A DNA stretch of 64,000 nucleotides from Kribbella aluminosa (lineage in GTDB: Bacteria > Actinomycetota > Actinomycetes > Propionibacteriales > Kribbellaceae): the NCBI RefSeq assembly GCF_017876295.1, contig NZ_JAGINT010000002.1:3534001-3598000 (forward strand). Direction: 5' to 3'. Position numbers and translations under genes: made by a program. Under the pieces are notes generated by a model. It worked only from the letters and a program-made list of their open reading frames with translations. It had not been told where the DNA came from and did no database searches. Numbering within the stretch: position 1 is the stretch's first letter; each line of letters opens with the position of its first letter. This document shows, piece after piece, positions 49,767 through 58,298 of this stretch.

Positions 49767-50317
49767 TCCTCGACGGCGGCGGTTGTGCGTTCGAGGTCGC
49801 CGGTGGCCAGGAGGTCGATCAGGGCGCCGCGGAGGACGGCCAGTACGGCGGTGCGGCGGGCGGCGGGTTGACCGGGTTCGCTGGCTTCGAGGAGTTCCAG
49901 CCAGTCGTCGACCGTCGAGCGGGCGAAGTCCGCCCACGGACCGTCGGGTGCGATGAGGGAGCGGCCGTAGGCCTCGACCCAGAAGGTCATCAGCGGCCGG
50001 CGTTCCGGTGCGGCCAGCCAGGTCCAGAGTTCGCGGGCGATGACGGTCAGGCCGGGCGGGTCGTCGTACCGCTGCTCGGTCTGGCGGAGGAGTTCGAGCT
50101 GGTCGGCGCGGCCGCGGGCGAGCAAAGCACGGATCAGGCCGTCCTTGCTGCCGAACAGGAACAGCAGCACGCGCGGGCTTGAGCCGATCGCGCTCGCCAG
50201 CGGGCGCAGCGACAGGTCGGCCAGCCCGTGGGTGAGCGAATAGGAGTAGGCGCGCTCCAGCAGTTCTTGCTGTCGCGCGGAGGGACCATCAGATAGCACT
50301 GTCGTTGTGGTCGGCAC
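49751..50317 (-). CDS. TetR-family transcriptional regulator
   Basis: 188 residues from GTG 50317; a longer open frame to 50398 is unlikely because it covers the operator-like palindrome and lacks TetR sequence. Residues about 15-60 form the helix-turn-helix (RQQELLERAYSYSLTHGLAD, then LRPLASAIGSSPRVLLFLFG), in which SPRVLLFLFGSKDGL is typical of the TetR recognition helix and following turn. The C-terminal ligand domain holds WAYGRSLIAPDG-like sequence. It lies divergent from a GNAT gene and probably represses itself and that gene through the palindrome at 50334. Confidence 0.88.
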   Translation of the reverse strand: MPTTTTVLSDGPSARQQELLERAYSYSLTHGLADLSLRPLASAIGSSPRVLLFLFGSKDGLIRALLARGRADQLELLRQTEQRYDDPPGLTVIARELWTWLAAPERRPLMTFWVEAYGRSLIAPDGPWADFARSTVDDWLELLEASEPGQPAARRTAVLAVLRGALIDLLATGDLERTTAAVEDYLSD

Positions 50318-50333
50318 GGGTCTAGTATTGCTC

Positions 50334-50353
50334 ACTGAAACAGTCGTGTCAGT
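50334..50353. promoter_or_regulatory. Imperfect 20-bp palindrome, probable TetR operator
   Basis: ACTGAAACAGTCGTGTCAGT matches its own reverse complement at 14 of 20 positions, with perfect ACTGA/TCAGT ends. It lies in the short gap between the TetR and GNAT starts. Confidence 0.5.
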
Positions 50354-50369
50354 AGATTGGGTAGGGTTG

Positions 50370-50855
50370 ATGACGAAACTGATCAGGAAGCTGGGCAAGC
50401 CCGGAGACCTCGGCTGGGTGGTGCAGGCGCACGCGGAGATCTATGCGGAGGAGTACGGCTGGGCCGCGGCGTACGAGACGCTGATCGCCCAGATCGTGGC
50501 GCAGTACGCCGCCGACCACGACGACGAGCGCGAGGCCGCGTGGATCGCCGAGGTGGACGGGGAGCGGGCCGGGAGCATCTTCTGCATGCGCGGGCCGGAC
50601 GAGACGACGGCGCAGCTACGGCTGCTGCTGGTGACGCCGGCGGTGCGCGGGCTGAAGCTCGGCGCGGAGCTGGTCGACACGTGCCTGGAGTTCGCGCGGT
50701 CGGCCGGGTACAAGCGGATGGTGTTGTGGACCAACGATCCGCTGGTCGCGGCGCGGCACATCTACCTGGCGCGGGGCTTCCGGCTGGTGGGTTCCGAAGT
50801 ACACGAGATGTGGGGCGACCGGCTCACCGGCCAGACCTACGAGGTCGATCTCTAG
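50370..50855 (+). CDS. GNAT-family N-acetyltransferase
   Basis: 161 residues from ATG 50370 (GGGTAGGGTTG upstream). Sequence LGKPGDLGWVVQAHAEIYAE and EEYGW resembles the acetyltransferase half of MarR-GNAT fusion proteins. The acetyl-CoA loop is LRLLLVTPAVRGLKLGAELV (RGxKxG form of R/QxxGxG/A), and the C-terminal strand is YLARGFRLVGSEVHEMWG. The acceptor is unknown. It is divergently arranged with a TetR regulator and shares its likely operator. Its stop overlaps the stop region of the convergent hydrolase gene by four bases. Confidence 0.9.
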   Translation: MTKLIRKLGKPGDLGWVVQAHAEIYAEEYGWAAAYETLIAQIVAQYAADHDDEREAAWIAEVDGERAGSIFCMRGPDETTAQLRLLLVTPAVRGLKLGAELVDTCLEFARSAGYKRMVLWTNDPLVAARHIYLARGFRLVGSEVHEMWGDRLTGQTYEVDL

Positions 50856-52009
50856 CTCTTGCAGACCGGCGCGCCGGGAGCGGCAGTCTTGTAGATCGCG
50901 TGCGACAGGAACGTGCTGAGGTAGCCGCTCGTGACGGTCAGCGCGTGCCGTGGGTCGGTGCTGCCCAGCGGGAGGAACCGGCGGAGCGGGTAGGCCAGGT
51001 AGTACACGCCGTAGTCGGTGAAGTTGAAGTGCCGGGTGCCCGGGACGGTGGCGCACCACGACGTACCGGTGCTTGCCTTCAGCAACGAGAGGGCTCGGTT
51101 CCGGTCGTTGTCGTTCTTGGCGTCCGGCCCGCAGACGCTGGTGATGCAGGAGTCGTCGGCGCCGAGCAGCAGCATCGGCGCCTTCACGCCCTTCTGTACG
51201 ACGTCCCCGAACTGGTAACCGTCCAGGTCGACGGCGGCGGCGCAACGCTGGTCGAGCCGGCAGGCCTCCAGCGACGCGGCGCCGCCGAACGAGTGCCCGA
51301 CGTACGCCGGACCGGCCGCGGGCTCGACCGAGTTCGGCAGTGTCTTCACGACCATGCCGGCCGCGAACCGGGCGTCCGCGGCCCAGACGGTGACGAGGTG
51401 GTCGCCGGCCTGCTGGGCGCCCTCGTTGTTGTCTCCCAGGTTCGGCGGGTTCGCCTCCGGTTTGCTGGTCACCGGCTCGCCGCCGAGGACGGTCAGGTTC
51501 GCGCTGTACGTCGGTGTGACGCCCGCGACCAGGTACCCGTGACTGGCCAGATCCTCGGCGAGGGCGGCGTACATCGGGGCGGACAGGCCCATCCCCGGCA
51601 TCAGTACGACGACCGGGAACTTGCCCGGCGCGATCGCGACCCGGTCCAGCGCGCGGTCCTGCAGGGTGTCGAAAGGACCTTCGAAGATCGAGACCGGGGC
51701 CTTGAAATGCATCCCGCTCCACTCGTCCGGCGCGTACTGCACGTGCTGCCCGGTCGTGCCCTTCGCCACCGGATACCAGAGCCAGACCGCGAGCCGCCGC
51801 GGTCCGTTCGCGTACGGGTCGCGGCGCGGGGTGTCGGTCCACTCGTACGTCCGCCGCCCGACCTGGTACGCCCCGGTCGGCTCCGGCAACGACACCGGCT
51901 CGGACCGCTGCACCAGCACCCAGCCCACATAACCGGCCCCACCCAGCAGCACGACCAGCAGCAGGATCACGACACCAGTACGCACCCGCCTCCGCATACC
52001 CCCAACCAT
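50852..52009 (-). CDS. Membrane-anchored alpha/beta-hydrolase (PAF-acetylhydrolase / cutinase-like)
   Basis: 385 residues. After MVGGMRRRVR a single hydrophobic helix (about 12-32, VVILLLVVLLGGAGYVGWVL) anchors the protein, leaving the catalytic domain outside. The nucleophile elbow is YVGHSFGGAASL (GxSxG). The oxyanion region is VVVLMPGMGLS. A probable Asp lies in GADDS and His in GTRHFNF. The strand order and the VAVWLWYPV start are like platelet-activating-factor acetylhydrolase II-type lipases. Several Cys (SCITSVCG, SWCATV, PVCKS) may form disulphides. Substrate probably an ester or lipid. Converges on the GNAT gene. Confidence 0.85.
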   Translation of the reverse strand: MVGGMRRRVRTGVVILLLVVLLGGAGYVGWVLVQRSEPVSLPEPTGAYQVGRRTYEWTDTPRRDPYANGPRRLAVWLWYPVAKGTTGQHVQYAPDEWSGMHFKAPVSIFEGPFDTLQDRALDRVAIAPGKFPVVVLMPGMGLSAPMYAALAEDLASHGYLVAGVTPTYSANLTVLGGEPVTSKPEANPPNLGDNNEGAQQAGDHLVTVWAADARFAAGMVVKTLPNSVEPAAGPAYVGHSFGGAASLEACRLDQRCAAAVDLDGYQFGDVVQKGVKAPMLLLGADDSCITSVCGPDAKNDNDRNRALSLLKASTGTSWCATVPGTRHFNFTDYGVYYLAYPLRRFLPLGSTDPRHALTVTSGYLSTFLSHAIYKTAAPGAPVCKS

Positions 52010-52109
52010 CTCACCCCACTCGGGTCCACCCGAGCAGAAACTCTTGGGGAGATGTCGAACTGGGGGAGACAGCTCCGACGTTCCGGGTGTTCTGTTGGGT
52101 CTAAGGCCG

Positions 52110-52127
52110 TGTCTGGTGGTCCAGACA
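52110..52127. promoter_or_regulatory. Palindrome TGTCTGG-TGGT-CCAGACA before the DUF899 gene
   Basis: Perfect 7-base arms, 20 bases upstream of the ATG and just before the AGGAGG ribosome site. Candidate operator or 5' leader hairpin. Confidence 0.4.
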
Positions 52128-52146
52128 GGACCAAAGGAGGACTGCG

Positions 52147-52878
52147 ATGAGTTTGCCGGAGATTGTCGGGCGGGACGAGTGGGTCGCGGCGCGGCGGGAG
52201 TTGCTGGCTGCGGAGAAGGAGTTCACCAAGGAGCGGGACGCGTTGAACGCCCGGCGGCGGGAGTTGCCGATGGTGCTCGTGGACGAGCCGTACGTGTTCA
52301 CCGGCGCCGGCGGGCCGGTCAAGCTGGTCGATCTGTTCGAAGGGCGGCATCAGCTGGTCGTGTACCACATCATGTACCCGCCGGAGTGGGACGCCGCCTG
52401 CCCGAACTGCACCGGGTTCGTGGACGACATCGGCTCGCAGCGCGCGCTGAACGAGACCGACTCCACCTTCGTACTGATCTCGCGCGGGCCGTACGAGAAA
52501 CTCGCCGCTTACAAGGCCGACCACGGCTGGGTGCACCCGTGGTACTCGTCGGCCGGGACCAGCTTCAACTACGACTACCACGTGACCCTGGACGACTCGG
52601 TGGTGCCGTTCGAGTACAACTACCGCTCGAAGGCCGAGTGGGACGAGCGGCCGAACGCCGGCTTCGTCCAGCAGGACCAGCCGTTCGAGCTGCACGGCCT
52701 GAGCTGCTTCCTGCGCGTGGGTGACGACGTTTACCACACGTTCTCGACGTACGGCCGCGGCCCGGACGCCATGACGTTCTCTGTCAACGCCCTCGACATG
52801 ACCGCCCTCGGCCGCCAGGAACCCTGGGAAAAGCCCGCCGGCCGCGCCGTCCCGGCCGCGACCGACGAGCACTGCTGA
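52147..52878 (+). CDS. DUF899 family thioredoxin-like protein
   Basis: 243 residues from ATG 52147 with AAAGGAGG upstream. DUF899 features: the start IVGRDEWVAARRELLAAEKEF, RDALNARRRELPMVLVDEPY, and the thioredoxin-like YHIMYPPEWDAACPNCTGFV with a CPNC active-site-like motif, then FVLISRGPYEKLAAYKADHGW. The family is common in actinobacteria and proteobacteria. Its fold resembles AhpC/thioredoxin and the CPNC pair suggests a redox function, but no activity is established. Monocistronic; a palindrome precedes it. Confidence 0.92.
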   Translation: MSLPEIVGRDEWVAARRELLAAEKEFTKERDALNARRRELPMVLVDEPYVFTGAGGPVKLVDLFEGRHQLVVYHIMYPPEWDAACPNCTGFVDDIGSQRALNETDSTFVLISRGPYEKLAAYKADHGWVHPWYSSAGTSFNYDYHVTLDDSVVPFEYNYRSKAEWDERPNAGFVQQDQPFELHGLSCFLRVGDDVYHTFSTYGRGPDAMTFSVNALDMTALGRQEPWEKPAGRAVPAATDEHC

Positions 52879-53333
52879 CCACCCCGGCGGGTGCGCTCAC
52901 GCGCGCCCGCCGAAGTATCGCGTCGTCCAGCCGCTGCCGCGGGCTGATCGCCGGCTTCGTCAGCTCGATGTGGTAGAAGTCCGACTTGCTGGTGAAACCA
53001 ACGATCTCGCACGACGGCTGGGTCGCGGCCGTGACCCAGCGCGAGCGCGGCCGAGGGCGGCCGGACGTCGCGCACTCCGTTGCCGGCCGAATAGGTGCGC
53101 TGGGCAACGAGTACGGCGATCGGGTGCCCCGGCCCTTCCGCAGCCGCGCGGTGTCGGTGAGCTGGTCCGCGACGATCCGCGCCCACGAAACGTGCGCGTC
53201 GAGCAGGCCCAGCCGGGTGAGCCGGGGAGCTGCCGGAGCAGCGCGGTCTGCGGGAGACCGCTCGCGAGCAGCGCCTCTCCCAGATCCGCGGCTCGTTCAG
53301 GCACGGGCAAGGTCCTTCCGGTCGGGGCGGAGG
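52879..53333 (-). other. Unassigned region, possibly a decayed leftward gene
   Basis: 455 bases between the DUF899 gene and RNase P RNA. On the minus strand protein-like stretches appear in successive frames: MPVPERAADLGEALLASGLP from 53306, then RLTRLGLLDAHVSWARIVAD, then HPIAVLVAQRTYSAGNG, and finally CEIVGFTSKSDFYHIELTKP. No single frame joins them. This pattern fits a frameshifted pseudogene, but I do not recognise the family. Confidence 0.3.
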
Positions 53334-53733
53334 AACGGGTCGGTCTGTAAGCCGGATTCTGTGATGGCGATCATCTATCTACGGTGACCGTTGCCGGGCA
53401 CCTCCAGCGGCCTACCCGCGAGCTCGGGCGGGCCGCCCTCGAACGCTCGCGCGGGTGGTGGTTTCCCACCGCCCTTTCTTGGCCTTGCTCCACGTGGGGT
53501 TTACCTAGCCTCCGCAGTCACCTGCGGAGCTGGTGGTCTCTTACACCACCGTTTCACCCTCACCCGCACTCCTGTGAACCACGGGGTTCACCGGAGCCGC
53601 TGGCGGTCTGTTCTCTGTGGCACTGTCCCGCGGGTTACCCCGGGTGGGCGTTACCCACCACGCTGCCCTGTGGAGTCCGGACTTTCCTCGGCGCCCTCTG
53701 CAAAGGGCGACGCGATCGCCCGACCGACCCGTT
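53334..53733 (-). ncRNA. rnpB: RNase P RNA, bacterial class A
   Basis: The catalytic RNA of RNase P, which trims the 5' ends of tRNA precursors. On the minus strand it begins AACGGGTCGGTCGGGCGATC, contains the universal GAGGAAAGTCCGGACTCC (53688 region) and the P4-forming bases. It ends with the diagnostic GAATCCGGCTTACAGACCGA. The P1 helix is closed by AACGGGTCGGTC pairing with the 3' GACCGACCCGTT. About 400 nucleotides, the usual actinobacterial size. The protein-coding frames over it are spurious. Confidence 0.95.
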
Positions 53734-53765
53734 CCGTACCTCAGGATACGGCCTCCGCTGTCACA

Positions 53766-54140
53766 TCACGAACGGAGTGAGTGATCATCCAGCACTTCGG
53801 GCCACAGGCCGTCCGGACCCCGGTGGTACGGCCGTACGTCGACCACCGCGTCCAGGTTCAGCGGCCCGTAGATGTGCGGGAAGCTCATCCCGGTCCCGTC
53901 CAGGTCCTCGTCGCAGAGCGCGGACACGAGCTTGGCAGTGTCGATTACCAGCAGGCACAGTGGCCGGTCCACGTCGTCGTACGCGAAGTTCGCCACCATC
54001 GCGACCTGCTCGGGGCGGGAGGCGTGGATGAAGGTCACCCCGTCGTCGAGGCTCTTGCCGCGCGTCGACCACCGGTAGCACCCGGCCTCGACCGCAGCCT
54101 CCCACTGCTCCGGGAATGCGATATGCAAAATCGTCGCCAT
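53766..54140 (-). CDS. DUF952 family protein
   Basis: 124 residues. MATILHIAFPEQWEAAVEAG is the typical DUF952 opening, followed by FIHASRPEQVAMVANFAY and LLVIDTAKLVSAL, then FPHIYGPLNLDAVVDVRPY, the conserved FPHxYGPLN block. Structures in the family show a small alpha/beta fold related to ADP-ribosyl/2H-type proteins; function unestablished. It is encoded 33 bases upstream of the RNase P RNA on the same strand, and divergent from the carboxypeptidase gene. Confidence 0.9.
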   Translation of the reverse strand: MATILHIAFPEQWEAAVEAGCYRWSTRGKSLDDGVTFIHASRPEQVAMVANFAYDDVDRPLCLLVIDTAKLVSALCDEDLDGTGMSFPHIYGPLNLDAVVDVRPYHRGPDGLWPEVLDDHSLRS

Positions 54141-54172
54141 AGTGCCAACGCTAGTGGATTAGGGTGCTCGAC

Positions 54173-55699
54173 ATGGCCACCGAGGAGCACAACGAGCCCG
54201 ACACCAAGCCCGACACGAAGCCCGACACGAAGCCCGACACCAAGCCCGGCACCAAGCCCGCCCAGCCTGTCGACGACCTGGTCAGCACGCAGCACACGCT
54301 GACCGTCGACGGGCAGGAGTTGCGGTACACCGCGACCACCGGGCGGATCGTGCTCCGCGAGGAGGTGTACACCGACGGCAAGTTCGAGGGGCTGAAGCCG
54401 AAGGCCGAGGTGTTCCTGACGGCGTACACGCTGGACGACGGTGATGGCACCGGCGCGAAGGACCGGCCGGTGACGTTCGCGTTCAACGGCGGGCCGGGGT
54501 CGTCGAGTATCTGGCTGCACCTCGGTCTGCTCGGTCCGCGCCGAGTGGTGTCGGGCGACGTCGGTGAGCTCGCGCCGCCGCCGTACGAGCTCGTCGACAA
54601 CGCGGAGACGTTGCTGAAGTACAGCGACGTGGTGTTCATCGACCCGGTGTCGACCGGGTTCTCGCGGGCCGCGGAGGGCGAGAAGCCGGCTGACTACCAC
54701 GGGTTCACCCGGGACCTGGAGTCGGTCGGTGAGGTGATCCGGCTGTGGACGTCGCGGAACGGGCGCTGGATGTCGCCGAAGTTCCTGGCGGGGGAGTCCT
54801 ACGGTACGACGCGGGCGGCCGGGCTGGCGGCGCATCTGCAGCAGCGGTACGGGATGTACCTGAACGGCGTGATGCTGATCTCGGTGGTGCTGGAGTTCGG
54901 CACGCTCGACTTCACGCCGGGCAACGACCTGCCGTACACGCTGTTCCTCCCGACGTACGCCGCGATCGCGCACTACCACGGTCTCGTCCCGGACCGGGAA
55001 CTGGACGAGCTGCTCGCCGACGCGGAACGCTTTGCGGCCGGGCGGTACCCGAATGCGCTTGCCCAGGGCAACCGGATCCCGGCGGACTACCGCGCCGAGG
55101 TCGTCACCCGGCTGGCCGAGCTGACCGGGTTGAGCGAGGACTACGTCGACCGGGTGAACCTGCGGATCGAGCACATGCGGTTCTTCGGCGAGCTGCTCAG
55201 GTCGCGCCGCCGGACGGTCGGCCGGATCGACGGTCGCTTCACCGGCTGGAACCCGGACTACGGTTCGGAGACCCCGGAGCGCGACCCGTCGATGAACGCG
55301 ATCACCGGCCCGTACTCGGCCGCGCTCAACCACTACGTGCGCGTCGAGCTCGGGTACGAGAACGACGTACCGTACGAGATCCTCAACATGGACGCCGCGA
55401 AGAACTGGTCGTACAAGGAGTTCGAGGGCCAGCAGATCACGGTCGCGGAGAAGCTCGCCGAGGCGATGCGCGTCAACCCGCACCTGAAGGTGTACGTCGC
55501 GTCCGGACACTACGACGGTGCTACGCCGTACTTCGCCACCGAGCACACGCTGGCCCGCCTGCAGATCCCGGCGGAGCTCACCGGCAACATCGAGACGAAG
55601 TACTACCCGGCCGGCCACATGATGTACGTCCACGAACAGTCCCGCATCCAGCAGTCCGCCGACCTCGGCGCCTTCATCACCTCCGCCTCCAACAGATGA
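54173..55699 (+). CDS. Peptidase S10 serine carboxypeptidase-like protein
   Basis: 508 residues from ATG 54173. The N terminus carries five tandem DTKP-type tetrapeptides (12-bp DNA repeats), a disordered leader, not a signal peptide. The S10 core shows FAFNGGPGSSSIWLHLG (oxyanion), FIDPVSTGFS, the nucleophile Ser in LAGESYGTTRA (GESYG), Asp in VASGHYDGATPY and His in YPAGHMMY, a complete Ser-Asp-His triad. S10 enzymes remove C-terminal residues at acid pH; bacterial homologues are usually uncharacterised. The stop overlaps the GNAT start (ATGA). Confidence 0.92.
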   Translation: MATEEHNEPDTKPDTKPDTKPDTKPGTKPAQPVDDLVSTQHTLTVDGQELRYTATTGRIVLREEVYTDGKFEGLKPKAEVFLTAYTLDDGDGTGAKDRPVTFAFNGGPGSSSIWLHLGLLGPRRVVSGDVGELAPPPYELVDNAETLLKYSDVVFIDPVSTGFSRAAEGEKPADYHGFTRDLESVGEVIRLWTSRNGRWMSPKFLAGESYGTTRAAGLAAHLQQRYGMYLNGVMLISVVLEFGTLDFTPGNDLPYTLFLPTYAAIAHYHGLVPDRELDELLADAERFAAGRYPNALAQGNRIPADYRAEVVTRLAELTGLSEDYVDRVNLRIEHMRFFGELLRSRRRTVGRIDGRFTGWNPDYGSETPERDPSMNAITGPYSAALNHYVRVELGYENDVPYEILNMDAAKNWSYKEFEGQQITVAEKLAEAMRVNPHLKVYVASGHYDGATPYFATEHTLARLQIPAELTGNIETKYYPAGHMMYVHEQSRIQQSADLGAFITSASNR

Positions 55700-56151
55700 T
55701 CCTGATCCGCCGAGCAGACGCAGTCCGCGCGCCGCGGGTCCCTGGCGTCGTACTGCGTCCGCCGGGGGTCGAGGACACCCAGCCCCTCGCGCAGCTGTAC
55801 TACGAGGCGTACGACCCCGGCGCCTCCGCAGCAACCGCCGCGGAGGCGCTCGAGGACATCGCGCTGACCTTCGAGGGCCACTACGGCGTACTCGATCTGG
55901 ATCTCAGCTGGTTGGCGTGGTCGGGGAACGATTTGGTGGGTGCGATGCTGATCGTCGAGCGCGCACCGTGGGCCGACACGCCGGACTGTCCGTTCATCAT
56001 CGAGCTGTTCATCGCGCCGGGCCATCGGCGGCGGGGGATCGCGCGGTTGTTGCTGGCCCGCTGTGCTGCGACGACAGTTGCGCTGCGGGTCGACGACGGC
56101 AACGCTCCCGCACTCGCATTGTACCGGGATCTGGGATTCCGCGACGGATGA
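55696..56151 (+). CDS. GNAT-family N-acetyltransferase
   Basis: 151 residues from ATG 55696, coupled to the carboxypeptidase gene by an ATGA overlap. The acetyl-CoA binding motif is FIAPGHRRRGIARLLLARC (RRRGIA, the R/QxxGxG/A loop), followed by ALRVDDGNAPALALYRDLGF, the usual C-terminal GNAT strand-helix-strand. A conserved central WLAWSGNDLVGAMLI strand is present. The substrate is not predictable; coupling to a carboxypeptidase could mean an amino group of a released residue or peptide. Confidence 0.9.
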   Translation: MILIRRADAVRAPRVPGVVLRPPGVEDTQPLAQLYYEAYDPGASAATAAEALEDIALTFEGHYGVLDLDLSWLAWSGNDLVGAMLIVERAPWADTPDCPFIIELFIAPGHRRRGIARLLLARCAATTVALRVDDGNAPALALYRDLGFRDG

Positions 56152-56238
56152 TCTTTTCGTCTGTGGATGACGGAATCTCCTTGAAAACAAGGGGATTCCG
56201 GTTGAGAACTGTCGGTGGGTGTGGCTATCGTTGTGGGC

Positions 56239-57807
56239 ATGGAACTTCTGGGTGAGCGGCCGGTGTGGTCGCTGAGCGACGGCGAGTTGCTGCCGACTCT
56301 CGACCAGGTGGACGCTGCCGTCACCTGGTTGCTCACCTACCGCCTGCAGTTGATCGGCCGCGTCGACGAGGGCGGCCTGGCCGAAGAGCTTGGCGCCCGC
56401 GACACCTCCGAGCTGCTCGCCATGCGCCACTGCATCGACCGCCGCGAGGCCAACCGCGACCTCAAGCTGGCCCGCACTCTGCCGAAGTACGACGCCGTGT
56501 CGACGGCACTCACCGACGACGTCCGGCCGCTGCGTCCGGCGCAGGCGGGCGTGATCGTCAGAGCGCTGGAGCGGGTGCGGTCCCGGGTCCCGGTGGAAGA
56601 CCTCGATGTCGCAGCGGAGCAGTTGGTCAACCTGGCCGGGCAGCTTTCCCCAGGGGAGCTCGCCACGGCCGCGACGCAGATCTGCGACCTGCTGGACTCC
56701 GACGGCCCCGAGCCCGACGAGAAGGCGGCGTGCGAGCGCGAATCGCTGACCCTGGTCGAGGCGGAGAACGGCGTGAAGTTCCGCGGGTACCTGGCTAACG
56801 AGAACGCCGAGCTCCTCCGGTCCCGCATCCATGCCGCCGCGCGCCCGCACAAGACCGTCGACGGTGAGCTCGACCCACGATCCCGTGAGAAGCGCCAAGC
56901 AGACGCGCTCACGTCCACCCTGGCGATCGCCGCAGCAGCCACCGACAGCGGTTTCAAGCCACCCACCGGCATGGGCCTCAAGCCACCGACCGCCGATTCG
57001 CGTCCCACGGGCGTGGGCGCTGAGGTCCTTCCGTTCGATGGTGTGGCCGATGACCCGGCCGCCGTCGGCAGGGAGAGCTGGGTGCCAGGATTCGGCGCGA
57101 AGGCGAACCTCACGGTCACCATCGATTTCGAGGATCTGAAGTCTGCCGCCGCCGACGCGACCGGCGACCTCGTGTACGGCGGGAGACTGTCAGCCGCGGC
57201 GATCCGCCGGATCGCGTGCGACGCGAAGGTCATCCCGGTCGTGCTCGGCTCGACCTCCGAGCCGCTCGACGTCGGGCGGGCCGAACGCCTGGTGACGCGG
57301 GGGATACGTCGCGCCCTGAACGCCCGCGACAGGGGTTGCGTGGTGTGTGGCGCCCCACCGATCCACTGTGACGCCCACCATCTTCGGTCCTGGATCGACG
57401 GCGGTGACACCGCGATCCACAACCTGGTTCTCCTCTGCCGAGCACATCACACGGCACTCCACGCAGGCCACTGGGTCATCACGATCACGGACGGGCACGT
57501 CCAGGTGTCCCGCCCGGCGTGGGCCGATCCACCACCCCAACCACGACCACGTCTATCAGGCCTCCTCGCGGCAACCGGCGCCTCGCGGACACCTCGCCAT
57601 GCCACAACAACACCGGCGGTGCCGCAGAGCCGGCGTTCCAGCCGATGGTCGGCCGACGAGCCGACGATGCAGGAAGCCGCCCGCTTCGCGGTCTGGGGCG
57701 ATCCCTCGCCGGATCAACCCCCGGATGCCGCCTACGCATCCCGCTCCCCATCCTCCGCAACACCGCAAGACCCCGTGGCGCCCGAGAACATCCCCGTTGG
57801 CCGCTGA
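56239..57807 (+). CDS. DUF222 / HNH endonuclease domain protein (13E12 repeat family)
   Basis: 522 residues from ATG 56239. An N-terminal DUF222 region (about 1-310; DQVDAAVTWLLTYRLQLIGR, ELLAMRHCIDRREANRDLKL) precedes the HNH nuclease (about 360-410), seen as CVVCGAPPIHCDAHHLRSW, then GGDTAIHNLVLLCRAHHTALH: zinc Cys pairs, catalytic HH and the N. The C-terminal 100 residues are Pro/Arg/Ser-rich and disordered. Such proteins are abundant in actinobacteria (REP13E12 family) and thought to be mobile homing-type or repair nucleases. Multicopy status in the genome cannot be seen here. Confidence 0.92.
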   Translation: MELLGERPVWSLSDGELLPTLDQVDAAVTWLLTYRLQLIGRVDEGGLAEELGARDTSELLAMRHCIDRREANRDLKLARTLPKYDAVSTALTDDVRPLRPAQAGVIVRALERVRSRVPVEDLDVAAEQLVNLAGQLSPGELATAATQICDLLDSDGPEPDEKAACERESLTLVEAENGVKFRGYLANENAELLRSRIHAAARPHKTVDGELDPRSREKRQADALTSTLAIAAAATDSGFKPPTGMGLKPPTADSRPTGVGAEVLPFDGVADDPAAVGRESWVPGFGAKANLTVTIDFEDLKSAAADATGDLVYGGRLSAAAIRRIACDAKVIPVVLGSTSEPLDVGRAERLVTRGIRRALNARDRGCVVCGAPPIHCDAHHLRSWIDGGDTAIHNLVLLCRAHHTALHAGHWVITITDGHVQVSRPAWADPPPQPRPRLSGLLAATGASRTPRHATTTPAVPQSRRSSRWSADEPTMQEAARFAVWGDPSPDQPPDAAYASRSPSSATPQDPVAPENIPVGR

Positions 57808-57918
57808 CGAGCGCTGCCGTGTGCTGCCAGTGGTGGTCGGGGCTGACGAGTTCTGTGTAAGGGCGGCATCCATTGCCGGGCGCCGTTCGGCGGTGCGGGC
57901 AGACTTCGGCGGTTGTCG

Positions 57919-58298
57919 CTACGGGTAGATGCGGAAGCCCGAGAACCTGCGGTGCTCGAACGACGCATAGAACTCCTCCGCGGTGTCCGTCACCAGATCC
58001 ACGCGCAGCGCACCGGTGAGCGGTGCCGCGTACTCGAGGAGCGCGCGGCCGACTCCCTTGCGGCGGTACGAACGGTGGACGGCCATCATCGGCAGGTGCG
58101 CCTGGATGTGGCCGTCGCTCTGCAGGTACGCGAAGCCGATGACCTGCTCGCCGTCCAGCGCGACGACCGTCGTGACGCCGGCGCGGTGAAGACGGCGTGA
58201 GCGCGGGAAGGATCGGCGGGAAGGCTCGGCCAGCCCTCCGCCTCGTTGATCGCGAGGATGCCGGCGAGGTGGGTTTCCGAGTACTGCGTGATGTTCAC
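57919..58298 (-). CDS. GNAT-family acetyltransferase, frameshifted
   Basis: The start GTG 58298 overlaps the methionine aminopeptidase stop (GTGA). The first 40 codons read VNITQYSETHLAGILAINEA and VFTAP. After a one-base loss in the GCGCCGGC near 58178-58182 the next frame continues GVTTVVALDGEQVIGFAYLQ and RSYRRKGVGRALLEYAAP (acetyl-CoA motif RRKGVGRA), ending GFRIYP at 57921. Rejoined, it gives a 126-residue GNAT. One missing C (CCC to CC) explains the break, so sequencing error or recent mutation is likely. It follows map in the same operon. Confidence 0.7.

Noticed and set aside
53384..54031. Rightward coding frames over the RNase P region
   Set aside because: The sequence is the conserved class A RNase P RNA on the minus strand; the frames are accidental.
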